A stretch of DNA of 41,446 bases, taken from Marilutibacter spongiae (lineage in GTDB: Bacteria; Pseudomonadota; Gammaproteobacteria; Xanthomonadales; Xanthomonadaceae). Positions 26,867 to 35,967 of this stretch are shown here, in pieces. The stretch lies in the NCBI RefSeq assembly GCF_014145325.1, contig NZ_JACHTF010000024.1, positions 1-41,446 of the forward strand, in the 5' to 3' direction. The notes under the pieces are model-generated. The model was not told the origin of the DNA and ran no database searches. It worked only from the letters and a program-made list of their open reading frames with translations. The translations under genes and the position numbers were made by a program. Within the stretch, counting starts at the first letter, position 1. The number at the start of each line of letters is the position of its first letter.

Positions 26867-29479
26867 ATGAACACCGATCATCGCAAGCCACTTCCCGGTA
26901 CCGACCTGGACTACTTCGACGCCCGCGAGGCCGTCGACGCCATCCGGTCCGGCGCCTGGGCGACCTTGCCGTACACCTCGCGCGTGCACGCCGAGAACCT
27001 GGTCCGGCGCTGCGACCCGGGCCTGCTGGAGGCCGCGCTGGGCCAGCTGATCGAGCGACGCCGCGACCTGGATTTCCCCTGGTTCCCCGCCCGCGTGGTC
27101 TGCCACGACATCCTCGGCCAGACCGCGCTGGTCGACCTGGCCGGCCTGCGCGACGCGATCGCCGAGAAAGGCGGCGACCCCGCGCAGGTGAACCCGGTGG
27201 TGCCCACCCAGCTGATCGTCGACCACTCGCTGGCGGTGGAGGCGCCGGGCTTCGACAAGGACGCGTTCGCCAAGAACCGCGCGGTCGAGGATCGCCGCAA
27301 CGAGGACCGCTTCCACTTCATCAACTGGACGAAGAAGGCATTCCGCAACGTCGACGTGATCCCGCCCGGCAACGGGATCATGCATCAGATCAACCTGGAG
27401 CGTATGTCGCCGGTCGTACACGCGCACGAAGGCGTGGCCTACCCCGACACCCTGGTCGGCACCGACAGCCACACGCCGCACGTCGACGCGCTGGGCGTGA
27501 TCGCGATCGGCGTGGGCGGCCTGGAGGCCGAGAGCGTCATGCTGGGCCGCGCGTCGTGGATGCGGCTGCCCGAGATCGTCGGCGTCGAGCTGGCGGGCAG
27601 GCCCGGCCCCGGCATCACCGCCACCGACGTGGTGCTGGCGCTCACCGAGTTCCTGCGCCAGTCGAAGGTCGTGGGCGCCTACCTCGAGTTCCGCGGCGAA
27701 GGCGCCGCGGCGCTGACCCTGGGCGACCGCGCGACCATCTCCAACATGGCGCCCGAGTACGGCGCGACCGCGGCGATGTTCTTCATCGACGACATGACCC
27801 TGGACTACCTGCGCCTGACCGGCCGCGACGACGCCCAGGTGCGACTGGTGGAGACCTACGCCCGCGAAGCCGGGCTGTGGGCCGACAGCCTCGCCGATGC
27901 GCAATACGAGCGCACCCTGCACTTCGACCTGTCGACGGTGACCCGCAACATGGCCGGTCCCTCGAACCCGCACCGCCGCCTGCCGACCGCCGACCTGGCC
28001 GCGCGCGGCATCGCCGGCGGCCTGGACCAGGCACGCGCCGAGGAAGCCGAGGGCCGCATGCCGGACGGCGCGGTGATCATCGCCGCGATCACCAGTTGCA
28101 CCAACACCTCCAACCCCCGCAACGTGATCGCCGCCGGCCTGCTGGCGCGCAACGCCAATGCACGCGGCCTGGTCCGCAAGCCCTGGGTGAAGACCTCGCT
28201 CGCGCCGGGCTCCAAGGCCGTGCAGCTGTACCTGGAGGAGGCCGGCCTGCTGCCGGAACTGGAAGCGCTGGGCTTCGGCATCGTCGGCTTCGCGTGCACC
28301 ACCTGCAATGGCATGAGCGGCGCGCTCGACCCGGCGATCCAGCAGGAAGTGATCGAGCGCGACCTGTACGCCACCGCCGTGCTGTCGGGCAACCGCAACT
28401 TCGACGGCCGCATCCATCCCTACGCCAAGCAGGCCTTCCTCGCCTCCCCGCCGCTGGTGGTCGCCTACGCGATCGCCGGCACGGTGCGCTTCGATATCGA
28501 GAAGGACGTCCTCGGCCACGACGCCGACGGCACGCCGGTCACGCTCAAGGACATCTGGCCCAGCGACGAGGAGATCGACGCCATCGTCCGCGACAGCGTC
28601 CGCCCCGAGCACTTCCGCCAGGTCTACGACCCGATGTTCGCGGCCCGGCTGCAACGCATCGGCGACATCAGCCCGCTCTACGACTGGCGCGAGAAGAGCA
28701 CCTACATCCGCCGCCCGCCGTACTGGGAGGGCGCGCTCGCCGGCGAGCGCTCGCTGAGCGGCATGCGGCCGCTGGCGGTGCTGGGCGACAACATCACCAC
28801 CGACCACCTGTCGCCATCCAACGCCATCCTCGCCAGCAGCGCGGCCGGCGAGTACCTGGCGAAGATGGGCCTTCCCGAGGAGGACTTCAATTCCTACGCG
28901 ACCCACCGCGGCGACCACCTCACCGCGCAGCGCGCGACCTTCGCCAACCCGAAGCTGCTCAACGAGATGGTCCGCGATGCCGACGGCAACGTGCGCCAGG
29001 GTTCGCTGGCGCGCATCGAGCCCGAGGGCGAAGTGACCCGCATGTGGGAGGCGATCGAGACCTACATGGCACGGCGGCAGCCACTGATCATCATCGCCGG
29101 CGCCGACTACGGGCAGGGCTCCTCGCGCGACTGGGCCGCCAAGGGCGTGCGCCTGGCCGGCGTGGAGGCGATCGCGGCGGAGGGCTTCGAGCGCATCCAC
29201 CGTACCAACCTGATCGGCATGGGCGTGCTGCCGCTGGAGTTCCAGCCGGGCACCACGCGCGAAACCCTGGGCATCGACGGCAGCGAGACCTACGACGTGG
29301 TCGGCGAGCGCACCCCGCGCGCGACCCTGTCCCTGGTGATCCACCGCCGTGATGGCGAGACCGTGGAGGTCCCCGTGACCTGCCGCCTGGACACCGCCGA
29401 GGAAGTGTCGATCTACGAGGCCGGGGGGGTCCTGCAGCGATTCGCACAGGACTTCCTGGACGCGTCGAAAGCGGCCTGA
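26867..29479 (+). CDS. acnD: Fe/S-dependent 2-methylisocitrate dehydratase AcnD
   Basis: An 870-residue aconitase-superfamily enzyme that dehydrates 2-methylcitrate in the methylcitrate cycle for propionate use; PrpF then isomerises the product. The cluster ligands are Cys411 (TSCTNTSNP) and Cys477/Cys480 (ACTTCNGMSG). The swivel domain has GADYGQGSSRDWAAKG and ERIHRTNLIGMGVLPL. The short N-terminus (LDYFDAREAVDAI) and close PrpF gene point to AcnD rather than housekeeping AcnA. ATG 26867 was chosen because the protein then begins just before that block; its ribosome site is weak. The usual prpB and prpC genes are not upstream: the divergent GH3 gene is. Confidence 0.92.
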   Translation: MNTDHRKPLPGTDLDYFDAREAVDAIRSGAWATLPYTSRVHAENLVRRCDPGLLEAALGQLIERRRDLDFPWFPARVVCHDILGQTALVDLAGLRDAIAEKGGDPAQVNPVVPTQLIVDHSLAVEAPGFDKDAFAKNRAVEDRRNEDRFHFINWTKKAFRNVDVIPPGNGIMHQINLERMSPVVHAHEGVAYPDTLVGTDSHTPHVDALGVIAIGVGGLEAESVMLGRASWMRLPEIVGVELAGRPGPGITATDVVLALTEFLRQSKVVGAYLEFRGEGAAALTLGDRATISNMAPEYGATAAMFFIDDMTLDYLRLTGRDDAQVRLVETYAREAGLWADSLADAQYERTLHFDLSTVTRNMAGPSNPHRRLPTADLAARGIAGGLDQARAEEAEGRMPDGAVIIAAITSCTNTSNPRNVIAAGLLARNANARGLVRKPWVKTSLAPGSKAVQLYLEEAGLLPELEALGFGIVGFACTTCNGMSGALDPAIQQEVIERDLYATAVLSGNRNFDGRIHPYAKQAFLASPPLVVAYAIAGTVRFDIEKDVLGHDADGTPVTLKDIWPSDEEIDAIVRDSVRPEHFRQVYDPMFAARLQRIGDISPLYDWREKSTYIRRPPYWEGALAGERSLSGMRPLAVLGDNITTDHLSPSNAILASSAAGEYLAKMGLPEEDFNSYATHRGDHLTAQRATFANPKLLNEMVRDADGNVRQGSLARIEPEGEVTRMWEAIETYMARRQPLIIIAGADYGQGSSRDWAAKGVRLAGVEAIAAEGFERIHRTNLIGMGVLPLEFQPGTTRETLGIDGSETYDVVGERTPRATLSLVIHRRDGETVEVPVTCRLDTAEEVSIYEAGGVLQRFAQDFLDASKAA

Positions 29480-29527
29480 CCCGTTCGTCGGAGCCTGGAA
29501 CCCCCACGAAGCGAAAGGAGAACGCCC

Positions 29528-29992
29528 ATGTCCGACACGCCCCAACCCGGCACCGTGCGCCTGCATCGCGTCCTGCGCGCGCCGGCCGAACGCATCTACC
29601 GCGCCTTCCTCGACGCCAGCGCGCTGGAGCGCTGGCTGCCGCCGTTCGGCTTCACCGGCAAGGTCCATGAGATCGACCCGAACGTCGGCGGTGGCTATCG
29701 CATGTCGTTCACCAACTTCGGCACCGGTTCGAGCCATTCGTTCACGGTGGTCTATACCGAGCTGGTGCCCGGCGAGCGCATCCGCCACACCGACCGGTTC
29801 GACGATCCGGGCCTGCCCGGCGAGATGCAGGTGAGCGTGGACCTGGAGCCCGTCGCCTGCGGCACCGGGCTGCACATCACCCAGGCCGGCATCCCCTCGG
29901 CGATCCCGACCGAGTTCTGTTACCTGGGCTGGCAGGAGTCGCTCGAACAGCTGGCGCGCCTGGTCGAACCCGAGATCCCCGACGACGCCTGA
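29528..29992 (+). CDS. SRPBCC (AHSA1-like) domain protein
   Basis: A 154-residue single-domain protein of the START/SRPBCC fold, of the 'activator of Hsp90 ATPase 1-like' group. The start VRLHRVLRAPAERIYRAFLD, the DASALERWLPP block and the C-terminal LGWQESLEQLARLVEPEIP are characteristic. These small proteins have a hydrophobic pocket and no known common function. The Shine-Dalgarno GAAAGGAG precedes the ATG. It sits 48 bases after acnD and 74 bases before prpF, on the same strand, so it is probably co-expressed with the methylcitrate genes. A role in that pathway is not shown. Confidence 0.85.
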   Translation: MSDTPQPGTVRLHRVLRAPAERIYRAFLDASALERWLPPFGFTGKVHEIDPNVGGGYRMSFTNFGTGSSHSFTVVYTELVPGERIRHTDRFDDPGLPGEMQVSVDLEPVACGTGLHITQAGIPSAIPTEFCYLGWQESLEQLARLVEPEIPDDA

Positions 29993-29995
29993 CCA

Positions 29996-30022
29996 CATCC
30001 ACTGCATCCACTGCATCCACCG
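29996..30022. repeat. Three tandem copies of CATCCACTG
   Basis: Two exact nine-base units and a third with one change (CATCCACCG) follow the SRPBCC stop codon directly. This is a short simple tandem repeat in the acnD-prpF spacer and may vary in copy number by slippage. Confidence 0.7.
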
Positions 30023-30066
30023 CGTCGCCGCCCCGGCCGCGGCGACGCCCCATAGACGAGACCCGC

Positions 30067-31269
30067 ATGCCGCACCTTCCCCAGCTTCGCATCCCCGCCA
30101 GCTACATGCGCGGCGGCACGTCCAAGGGCGTGTTCTTCAAGCTCGACGATCTGCCCGCCGCGGCCCGCGGCCCCGGCGCGGCGCGCGACGCCCTGTTGAT
30201 GCGCGTGATCGGCTCGCCCGACCCCTACGGCAAGCACACCGACGGCATGGGCGGCGCGACCTCGAGCACCAGCAAGTGCGTGATCATCTCCAGGTCGTCC
30301 GTGCCCGGCCACGACGTCGATTACCTCTACGGCCAGGTGGCCATCGACAGCGCCTTCGTCGACTGGAGCGGCAACTGCGGCAACCTGTCCTCGGCGGTGG
30401 GGCCGTTCGCGATCGCCCAGGGCCTGGTGGACGCGGACCGTGTCCCCGCGGACGGCACCTGCACGGTCCGGATCTGGCAGGCGAACATCGGCAAGACCAT
30501 CGTCGCCCACGTACCGATGGCGAATGGCGAGGTGCAGGAAACCGGTGATTTCGAGCTCGACGGCGTGGCCTTCCCCGCCGCCGAGATCCAGCTGGAGTTC
30601 CTCGACCCCTCCGACGACGATGCCGGCGACGGCGCCGCGCGCGGCATGTTCCCGACGGGATCTGTCGTCGACACGCTGGAGGTCCCCGGCGTGGGCCGCT
30701 TCGAGGCGACGATGATCAACGCCGGCATCCCGACGATCTTCATCGACGCCGCGGCGCTGGGCTATTCGGGCACCGAGCTGCAGGACGCCATCAACGAGGA
30801 CAAGGCCGCGCTTGCCCGCTTCGAGGCGATCCGCGCGCATGGCGCGGTGCGGATGGGCCTGATCGACGACGTCGCCCAGGCCGCCAGCCGGCAGCACACG
30901 CCGAAGGTCGCCTTCGTCGCCCCGCCGCGCGAGCACGTCACCTCCAGCGGCAAGAGCATCGGCGCCGGCGACGTCGACCTGCTGGTGCGCGCCCTCTCGA
31001 TGGGCAAGCTGCACCACGCGATGATGGGCACCGCGAGCGTCGCGATCGCCACCGCGGCGTCGGTACCCGGCACGGTCGTCAACCGTGCCGCAGGCGGCGA
31101 CGCGCGCAACGCCGTGGTGTTCGGGCACCCGTCGGGCACGCTCCGCGTGGGCGCGGAAGCGGTCCAGCACGACGGTCGCTGGACGGTCACCCGGGCGATC
31201 ATGAGCCGCAGCGCGCGGGTGCTGATGGACGGCCAGGTCCGCGTGCCCGCCGGCACGGTCCAGGCCTAG
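30067..31269 (+). CDS. prpF: 2-methylaconitate cis-trans isomerase PrpF
   Basis: A 400-residue PrpF-family enzyme (diaminopimelate-epimerase fold) that converts trans-2-methylaconitate made by AcnD into the cis form used by the next dehydration step. Signature blocks are [14 protein letters not shown] near the N-terminus, [22 protein letters not shown], the [17 protein letters not shown] segment with the conserved Cys, [11 protein letters not shown], and [19 protein letters not shown]. The length is normal. It ends a three-gene group with acnD and the SRPBCC gene. Confidence 0.93.
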   Translation: MPHLPQLRIPASYMRGGTSKGVFFKLDDLPAAARGPGAARDALLMRVIGSPDPYGKHTDGMGGATSSTSKCVIISRSSVPGHDVDYLYGQVAIDSAFVDWSGNCGNLSSAVGPFAIAQGLVDADRVPADGTCTVRIWQANIGKTIVAHVPMANGEVQETGDFELDGVAFPAAEIQLEFLDPSDDDAGDGAARGMFPTGSVVDTLEVPGVGRFEATMINAGIPTIFIDAAALGYSGTELQDAINEDKAALARFEAIRAHGAVRMGLIDDVAQAASRQHTPKVAFVAPPREHVTSSGKSIGAGDVDLLVRALSMGKLHHAMMGTASVAIATAASVPGTVVNRAAGGDARNAVVFGHPSGTLRVGAEAVQHDGRWTVTRAIMSRSARVLMDGQVRVPAGTVQA

Positions 31270-31331
31270 CCGCGCCCAGCGGGGGCGGCCGCCAAGCCGT
31301 CCCGGCGCCCGCATCCGCCCGCGCGGCGTGG

Positions 31332-31337
31332 GACAAT
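31332..31337 (+). promoter_or_regulatory. -10 box of queD, suggesting a leaderless or near-leaderless mRNA
   Basis: GACAAT lies only six bases before the queD ATG, at the distance where transcription would begin at or next to the start codon. There is no ribosome-binding site in between. Start of transcription is inferred from spacing alone. Confidence 0.4.
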
Positions 31338-31343
31338 GGCGGC

Positions 31344-31697
31344 ATGGACATCTTCAAGGCATTCACCCTCGAGGCCGCGCACCGGCTGCCCCACGTGCCC
31401 GAGGGCCACAAGTGCGCCCGCCTGCACGGGCACTCGTTCCGGATCGAGCTGCACGTCTCGGGCGACATCGACCCCCACGCCGGCTGGGTCATGGACTTCG
31501 CCGACCTCAAGCAGGCCTTCAAGCCGCTCTACGAGCAGCTCGACCACCACTACCTCAACGACATCGAGGGCCTGGAGAACCCGACCAGCGAGCGCCTCGC
31601 GGTCTGGATCTGGGAACGGCTGAAGCCGGCCCTGCCGCTGCTCAGCGAGGTCGTCGTACACGAGACCTGCACCTCGGGCTGCCGCTACCGGGGCTGA
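31344..31697 (+). CDS. queD: 6-carboxy-5,6,7,8-tetrahydropterin synthase QueD
   Basis: A 117-residue T-fold enzyme of the queuosine (7-deazapurine) pathway, converting 7,8-dihydroneopterin triphosphate to 6-carboxytetrahydropterin. The zinc-binding histidines are visible as His13 (EAAHRLP) and His28/His30 (LHGHSF), and the catalytic Cys24 is in [20 protein letters not shown] and [11 protein letters not shown] are conserved too, and [12 protein letters not shown] and [13 protein letters not shown] near the end complete the family pattern. It stands alone with its own promoter-like box; no other queuosine gene is in the window. Confidence 0.94.
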   Translation: MDIFKAFTLEAAHRLPHVPEGHKCARLHGHSFRIELHVSGDIDPHAGWVMDFADLKQAFKPLYEQLDHHYLNDIEGLENPTSERLAVWIWERLKPALPLLSEVVVHETCTSGCRYRG

Positions 31698-31746
31698 ACA
31701 GGCCGGGCCCACGGCCCTTCCTGAACGTCATCGAACGGTCAAGGAA

Positions 31747-31769
31747 TCCATGTTGCATTGCAACATGGA
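31747..31769. promoter_or_regulatory. Perfect 23-base palindrome upstream of the phasin gene
   Basis: Arms TCCATGTTGCA and TGCAACATGGA flank a single central T, 61-83 bases before the phasin start. The core TTGCATTGCAA resembles TGC-rich sites bound by PhaR-type regulators of phasin genes. A second TGCATCGCA element lies just downstream. The regulator is inferred. Confidence 0.5.
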
Positions 31770-31829
31770 CCGCGTTATGCTGCATCGCACAAACCGGCAT
31801 TCCGCCGGCGAATCGTGCAGGAGAATGTC

Positions 31830-32228
31830 ATGTACACGCAGTTCAACGAGCAATTCGCTGCCGCGACGCGCCAGTTCGCGGACACCGCATCGCAGGCCAG
31901 CCGCCTGATGCTGGAGAACACCGAGGCCCTGTTCGGCCTGCAGATGGCCGCCGTCGAAGACCGCGCCAACGCTACCTTCGCATTCTTCGGCGAAGCCGCC
32001 GAAGCCCGCGATTTCGACGCCGCCAAGGCCCTGTGGCCGAAGGGCGTGCAGATCGCCCGCGAGAACGTCGAGCGCGCCGTCACCGCCGGCCAGGAAGCGT
32101 TCGGCCGCACGCTGAAGACCAACGAGGCGATCGCGGAGCTGGCCAAGGGCCAGTTCGAGTCGGCTGCCAAGAGCGCCCAGGCCAACGTCGAGAAGGCCAC
32201 CAAGGCCGCCGCCAAGGCGGCCAAGTAA
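31830..32228 (+). CDS. Phasin family protein (polyhydroxyalkanoate granule-associated)
   Basis: A 132-residue amphipathic, all-helical protein with the phasin pattern: FNEQFAAATRQFADTASQAS, LMLENTEALFGLQMAAVEDR, and an Ala/Lys-rich tail EKATKAAAKAAK. Phasins coat PHA granules; short phasin-like proteins are also common in Xanthomonadaceae. ATG 31830 has AGGAG eight bases upstream. No PHA synthase gene is nearby. A strong terminator follows at 32299. Confidence 0.88.
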   Translation: MYTQFNEQFAAATRQFADTASQASRLMLENTEALFGLQMAAVEDRANATFAFFGEAAEARDFDAAKALWPKGVQIARENVERAVTAGQEAFGRTLKTNEAIAELAKGQFESAAKSAQANVEKATKAAAKAAK

Positions 32229-32298
32229 GGCACTCGCACCAGGCAAGTAGCAGAACCGTCGGGGCCATTTACCCTCCCACTGGTCCCCGCCGATGTCG

Positions 32299-32328
32299 CC
32301 CGACCGCTCCACGCGGTCGGGCTTTTTT
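32299..32328 (+). terminator. Rho-independent terminator of the phasin gene
   Basis: CCCGACCGC (32299-32307) pairs perfectly with GCGGTCGGG (32313-32321) around a five-base loop, followed by CTTTTTT. This is a textbook intrinsic terminator 70 bases after the stop codon. Confidence 0.92.
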
Positions 32329-32752
32329 GTTTCTGGGGGGCATTGGTGATTCGTAATTTGTGATTCGTGATGGGGTCATGGGCCCGGGGTTGGCCAGCCT
32401 CGCGCCCCCGGATGAGCGCTCACGAATGCTGACCCGAGGGCCCTGCCTTCGTAAGAAGGCTCGCGCGAAGCCAGGACCCACCGGGACAGAGGGGCATTCG
32501 CATAGGCCGATGGGTTGCGCCTTCGGCTTTACCCATCCTGCGGCGGGTGCACGGCCTCCGCGGGGTGGGTGAAATGCACTTCACTTGTTGCACCCTGCCG
32601 CGCTACGGCGCCCCCTTTTCGCTCGTCATTCCAGCGAACGCTGGAATCCAGCCCTTGGCTCTCGCCGTGATTGGGGGATGGGTGACTCGTGGCGGGATCA
32701 TGGGACCGGGCCACGGTCCACCGCGCACCGGCCAACCCCGGCAATCGAGCCA
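32329..32752. repeat. Repeat-rich spacer with REP-like hairpins
   Basis: No gene is supported in these 424 bases. They contain a GTGATTCGT-type repeat at about 32347-32370; a hairpin GATGGGT/ACCCATC (32509-32515 and 32531-32537) of the kind scattered in Xanthomonad genomes; a perfect hairpin ATTCCAGCG/CGCTGGAAT (32628-32636, 32639-32647) of the 'GTCATTCC.GCGAA' dispersed family; and a second, diverged copy of the first unit (GTGACTCGTGG, about 32682), so two related blocks face each other across the spacer. Confidence 0.6.
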
Positions 32753-32753
32753 C

Positions 32754-32781
32754 GAAAAAGCCCGCCTTGCGGCGGGCTTTC
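32754..32781 (-). terminator. Rho-independent terminator of the efflux operon
   Basis: AGCCCGCC (32759-32766) pairs with GGCGGGCT (32771-32778) around a four-base loop. Read on the minus strand it ends in TTTTT, about 30 bases after the acrB-like stop codon. Confidence 0.9.
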
Positions 32782-32806
32782 CCGGTATCGACGGTGACAT
32801 CGGCCG

Positions 32807-35800
32807 TCAGGCGTCGCCCTTGGCCTCCAGCACCGGCTTCTCGTCCATCTTGTCGCCGAGCAGGCGACGGACCACGACGTAGAAGATCGGGATGAACAGC
32901 ACGCCCAGGAAGGTCGCGAAGATCATGCCGCCGATCACGCCGGTGCCGATCGCATGGCGGGCGTTGGCGCCCGCGCCGGTGGAAATCGCCAGCGGCACGA
33001 CGCCGAGGATGAAGGCGAACGAGGTCATCAGGATCGGGCGGAAGCGCAGCTTGCACGCCTCGATCGTCGCCTGCCGCAGGGTCATGCCGGCCTGGCGCTG
33101 CTCGATCGCGAACTCCACGATCAGGATCGCGTTCTTGGCCGCCAGGCCGATCACGGTGATCAGGCCGATCTTGAAGTAGATGTCGTTCGGCAGGCCGCGC
33201 AGCATCGTGAAGATCACTGCGCCCAGCACGCCCAGCGGCACCACCAGCAGGACCGCGACCGGCACCGACCAGCTCTCGTAGAGCGCGGCCAGGCATAGGA
33301 ACACGACCAGGATGGACAGCGCCATCAACAGCGGCCCCTGGTTGCCGGAGATGATTTCCTGGTAGGACTGGCCGGTCCAATCGTAGCCGAAGCCCTCGGG
33401 CAGGTCGTTGTCGACGATGCCCTCCATGGCGTTCATCGCCTCGCCCGAACTGTACCCCGGCGCCTGCGAACCGACGATCTCGACCGCCGCGTAACCGTTG
33501 TAGCGGTTGAGCGAGGGCGAGGCCATCTGCCAGCTCGCCTTGACGACGTTCGACAGCGGCACCATCGCGCCGGTCGTCGCGTCGCTGCCGTTGGTGGCAT
33601 CGAAGCGCGGGCTCGGCGTGTAGAAGCGCGCCAGCGATTCGGGCCCCGTGCGGAACGGCGCGTCGGCCTGCATGGTCACGCGCTTGACGCGGCCCTGGTC
33701 GACGAAGTCGTTCACGTACACCGGCGCCAGCATCAGCTGGATCGCCGTGTAGATGTCGTTCACCGACAGGCCCATGGCCTGCGCCTGCACGCGATCGACG
33801 TCGAGCTTGAGCTGCGGCGCCTCCTCCAGGGTGTTCGGACGCACCGCGGTCAGGGCCGGGTCCTGGCCGGCCTTGCCCAGCAGCATGTTGCGCGCCTGGG
33901 TCAGCTCGGCGCGGCCCTTGCCGCCGCGGTCCTGCAGGTACATGTCGAAGCCGCCGAAGGCGCCCAGGCCGCTGACGGTCGGCATGTTGATGACGAAGAT
34001 CTGGGCGTCGCGGATGCCGTAGAGCGCCTGGTTGGCGTTCTGGATGAACTCCATCGCGGTGACGTCGCGCTCGTCCCAGGGCTTGAGCCGGATGAAGGCC
34101 AGGCCCACGTTCTCGCCCTGGCCGATGAAGCTGAAGCCGGCGACCTGCATCATGCCCTCGAAGCCGTCCTGCTTCTCCAGCGTCTCGCGGACCTGGGTGA
34201 AGACCTTGCGGGTACGGTCCACGGTGGCGCCGGACGGCAGCTGCACCAGCGCGATCGCGTAGCCCTGGTCCTCCTCGGGCAGGAAGCTGCCCGGCAGGCG
34301 GGTGAACAGGAAGCCGCACAGCGCGACCAGCAGCACGAACAGCATCATCCAGCGCGGCGCATGCTTGATGGCCCCGGTGATGTGCCCGACGTACGTGCCG
34401 CTGACCTTCTCGTAGCCGCGCTCGAACACGCGGAAGACCACGTTCTTGTTGTGGTGGTCGGTCGGCTTGATCATGGTCGCGCACAGCGCCGGGGTGAAGC
34501 CCAGCGCGAGGAACGCGGAGAAACCCATGGCCATGGCGATGGTCAGCGCGAACTGCTTGTAGATCTCGCCCGCCGAGCCGCCCTGGAAGGCCGAGGGGAT
34601 GAACACCGCCGCGAGCACGACGGTGATCGCCACCACCGCGCCGCTGATCTGGCCCATCGCCTTGATCGTCGCGTCCTTGGGCGACAAGCCCTCCTCGCTC
34701 ATGATGCGTTCGACGTTCTCGATGACGACGATCGCGTCGTCGACCACGATGCCGATCGCCAGGACCATGCCGAACAGGCTCAGCTGGTTGATCGTGAAAC
34801 CGATCGCGTACATGCCCAGGAAGGTGCCCAGCAGCGCGATCGGGATGACCAGGGTCGGGATCAGCGTGGCGCGGAAGTTCTGCAGGAAGATCAGCATCAC
34901 CAGGAACACGAGGACGATCGCCTCGACCAGGGTGTGCACGACTTCCTCGATCGACACCTGCACGAAGGTCGAGCTGTCGTAGGGCGAGAACCAGCTCACC
35001 CCCGGCGGGAAGCTCGACTGCAGCTCGTCCATGCGCGCCTTGACCGCCTCGGCCACGCCCAGGGCGTTGGCGCCCGGCGACAGCTGGACGGCGAAGGCAC
35101 CGGTGGGCGTGCCGTTCCACTGCGTGTCGAAGCCCCAGGCCTGGGTGCCGAGCTGGACGCGGGCGACGTCGGACAGGCGCACGACGGTGCCGTCCTCGTT
35201 GGCGCGCAGGATGATGTTGCCGAACTCATCGGGCGAGCTGAAGCGGCCCTCGGCCGAGACCGTGGCGGTGAAGCCCTGGCCCTCCGGCGCCGGCGCGGCG
35301 CCGATGGAGCCGGCTGCGAACTGCACGTTCTGTCCACGCACCGCCGCCAGCGCCTGGCTCGCGGACATGCCGTAACCGCGCAGCTTGTCGGCGTCCAGCC
35401 AGATGTTCATTGCGTATTCGCTGCCGAACTGCTGGGTCGAGCCGACGCCGGGCACGCGCGAGATCTGGTCGATCACGCGCGAGCCGATCAGGTCGTTGAG
35501 CGCGTTGCGGTCGAAGTTCGGGTTGTCCGAACGCACCGCCACGACCATCAGGAAGCCAGCATTGGCCTTGGCCACCACCACGCCTTGCTGGACCACTTCG
35601 GAGGGCAGGCGCGGCGTGGCCAGCGCCACTTTGTTCTGCACCTGCACCTGGGCGATGTCGGGGTCCGTGCCGGGCTTGAAGGTCACCGTGATCGAACTGC
35701 CGCCGGAGGCACTGGACGAGGAACTGAAGTAGTCCAGGTTGTCGATGCCGGTGAGCTGCTGCTCGATGATCTGGGTGACCGCGCCCTCGGCGGTTTCCGC

Positions 35801-35959
35801 GCTCGCGCCCGGGTAGCTGGCCGACACGGTGACCTGCGGCGGCGCGATGTCGGGATACGACTCCACTCCGAGGTTGAGGATCGCCAGCACGCCGGCGAGC
35901 GAGATCAGGATCGCGACGACCCACGCGAAGATGGGATGGTTGATGAAGAATCTTGACAT
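32807..35959 (-). CDS. RND efflux pump permease, HAE1 family (AcrB/MexB-like)
   Basis: A 1050-residue inner-membrane proton antiporter of the hydrophobe/amphiphile efflux type. Features include the N-terminal helix after MSRFFINHPIFAWVVAILI, the porter-domain PGASAETAEGAVTQIIEQQL, GIVVDDAIVVIENVER with the paired aspartates of the proton relay in helix 4, GFTPALCATMIKP, and in the C-terminal half LLVVPLGVLGAV and AKNAILIVEFA. Length and order are those of AcrB/MexB. It lies eight bases after the adaptor gene and is followed by a strong terminator. The outer-membrane factor and a local regulator are absent, so it probably uses a TolC homologue encoded elsewhere. Drug range cannot be told. Confidence 0.93.
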   Translation of the reverse strand: MSRFFINHPIFAWVVAILISLAGVLAILNLGVESYPDIAPPQVTVSASYPGASAETAEGAVTQIIEQQLTGIDNLDYFSSSSSASGGSSITVTFKPGTDPDIAQVQVQNKVALATPRLPSEVVQQGVVVAKANAGFLMVVAVRSDNPNFDRNALNDLIGSRVIDQISRVPGVGSTQQFGSEYAMNIWLDADKLRGYGMSASQALAAVRGQNVQFAAGSIGAAPAPEGQGFTATVSAEGRFSSPDEFGNIILRANEDGTVVRLSDVARVQLGTQAWGFDTQWNGTPTGAFAVQLSPGANALGVAEAVKARMDELQSSFPPGVSWFSPYDSSTFVQVSIEEVVHTLVEAIVLVFLVMLIFLQNFRATLIPTLVIPIALLGTFLGMYAIGFTINQLSLFGMVLAIGIVVDDAIVVIENVERIMSEEGLSPKDATIKAMGQISGAVVAITVVLAAVFIPSAFQGGSAGEIYKQFALTIAMAMGFSAFLALGFTPALCATMIKPTDHHNKNVVFRVFERGYEKVSGTYVGHITGAIKHAPRWMMLFVLLVALCGFLFTRLPGSFLPEEDQGYAIALVQLPSGATVDRTRKVFTQVRETLEKQDGFEGMMQVAGFSFIGQGENVGLAFIRLKPWDERDVTAMEFIQNANQALYGIRDAQIFVINMPTVSGLGAFGGFDMYLQDRGGKGRAELTQARNMLLGKAGQDPALTAVRPNTLEEAPQLKLDVDRVQAQAMGLSVNDIYTAIQLMLAPVYVNDFVDQGRVKRVTMQADAPFRTGPESLARFYTPSPRFDATNGSDATTGAMVPLSNVVKASWQMASPSLNRYNGYAAVEIVGSQAPGYSSGEAMNAMEGIVDNDLPEGFGYDWTGQSYQEIISGNQGPLLMALSILVVFLCLAALYESWSVPVAVLLVVPLGVLGAVIFTMLRGLPNDIYFKIGLITVIGLAAKNAILIVEFAIEQRQAGMTLRQATIEACKLRFRPILMTSFAFILGVVPLAISTGAGANARHAIGTGVIGGMIFATFLGVLFIPIFYVVVRRLLGDKMDEKPVLEAKGDA

Positions 35960-35967
35960 GGCGTCGC

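Noticed and set aside
29996..30022. Tandem CATCCACTG units as a CRISPR-like array
   Set aside because: Units are nine bases and directly adjacent with no spacers; it is a simple tandem repeat.
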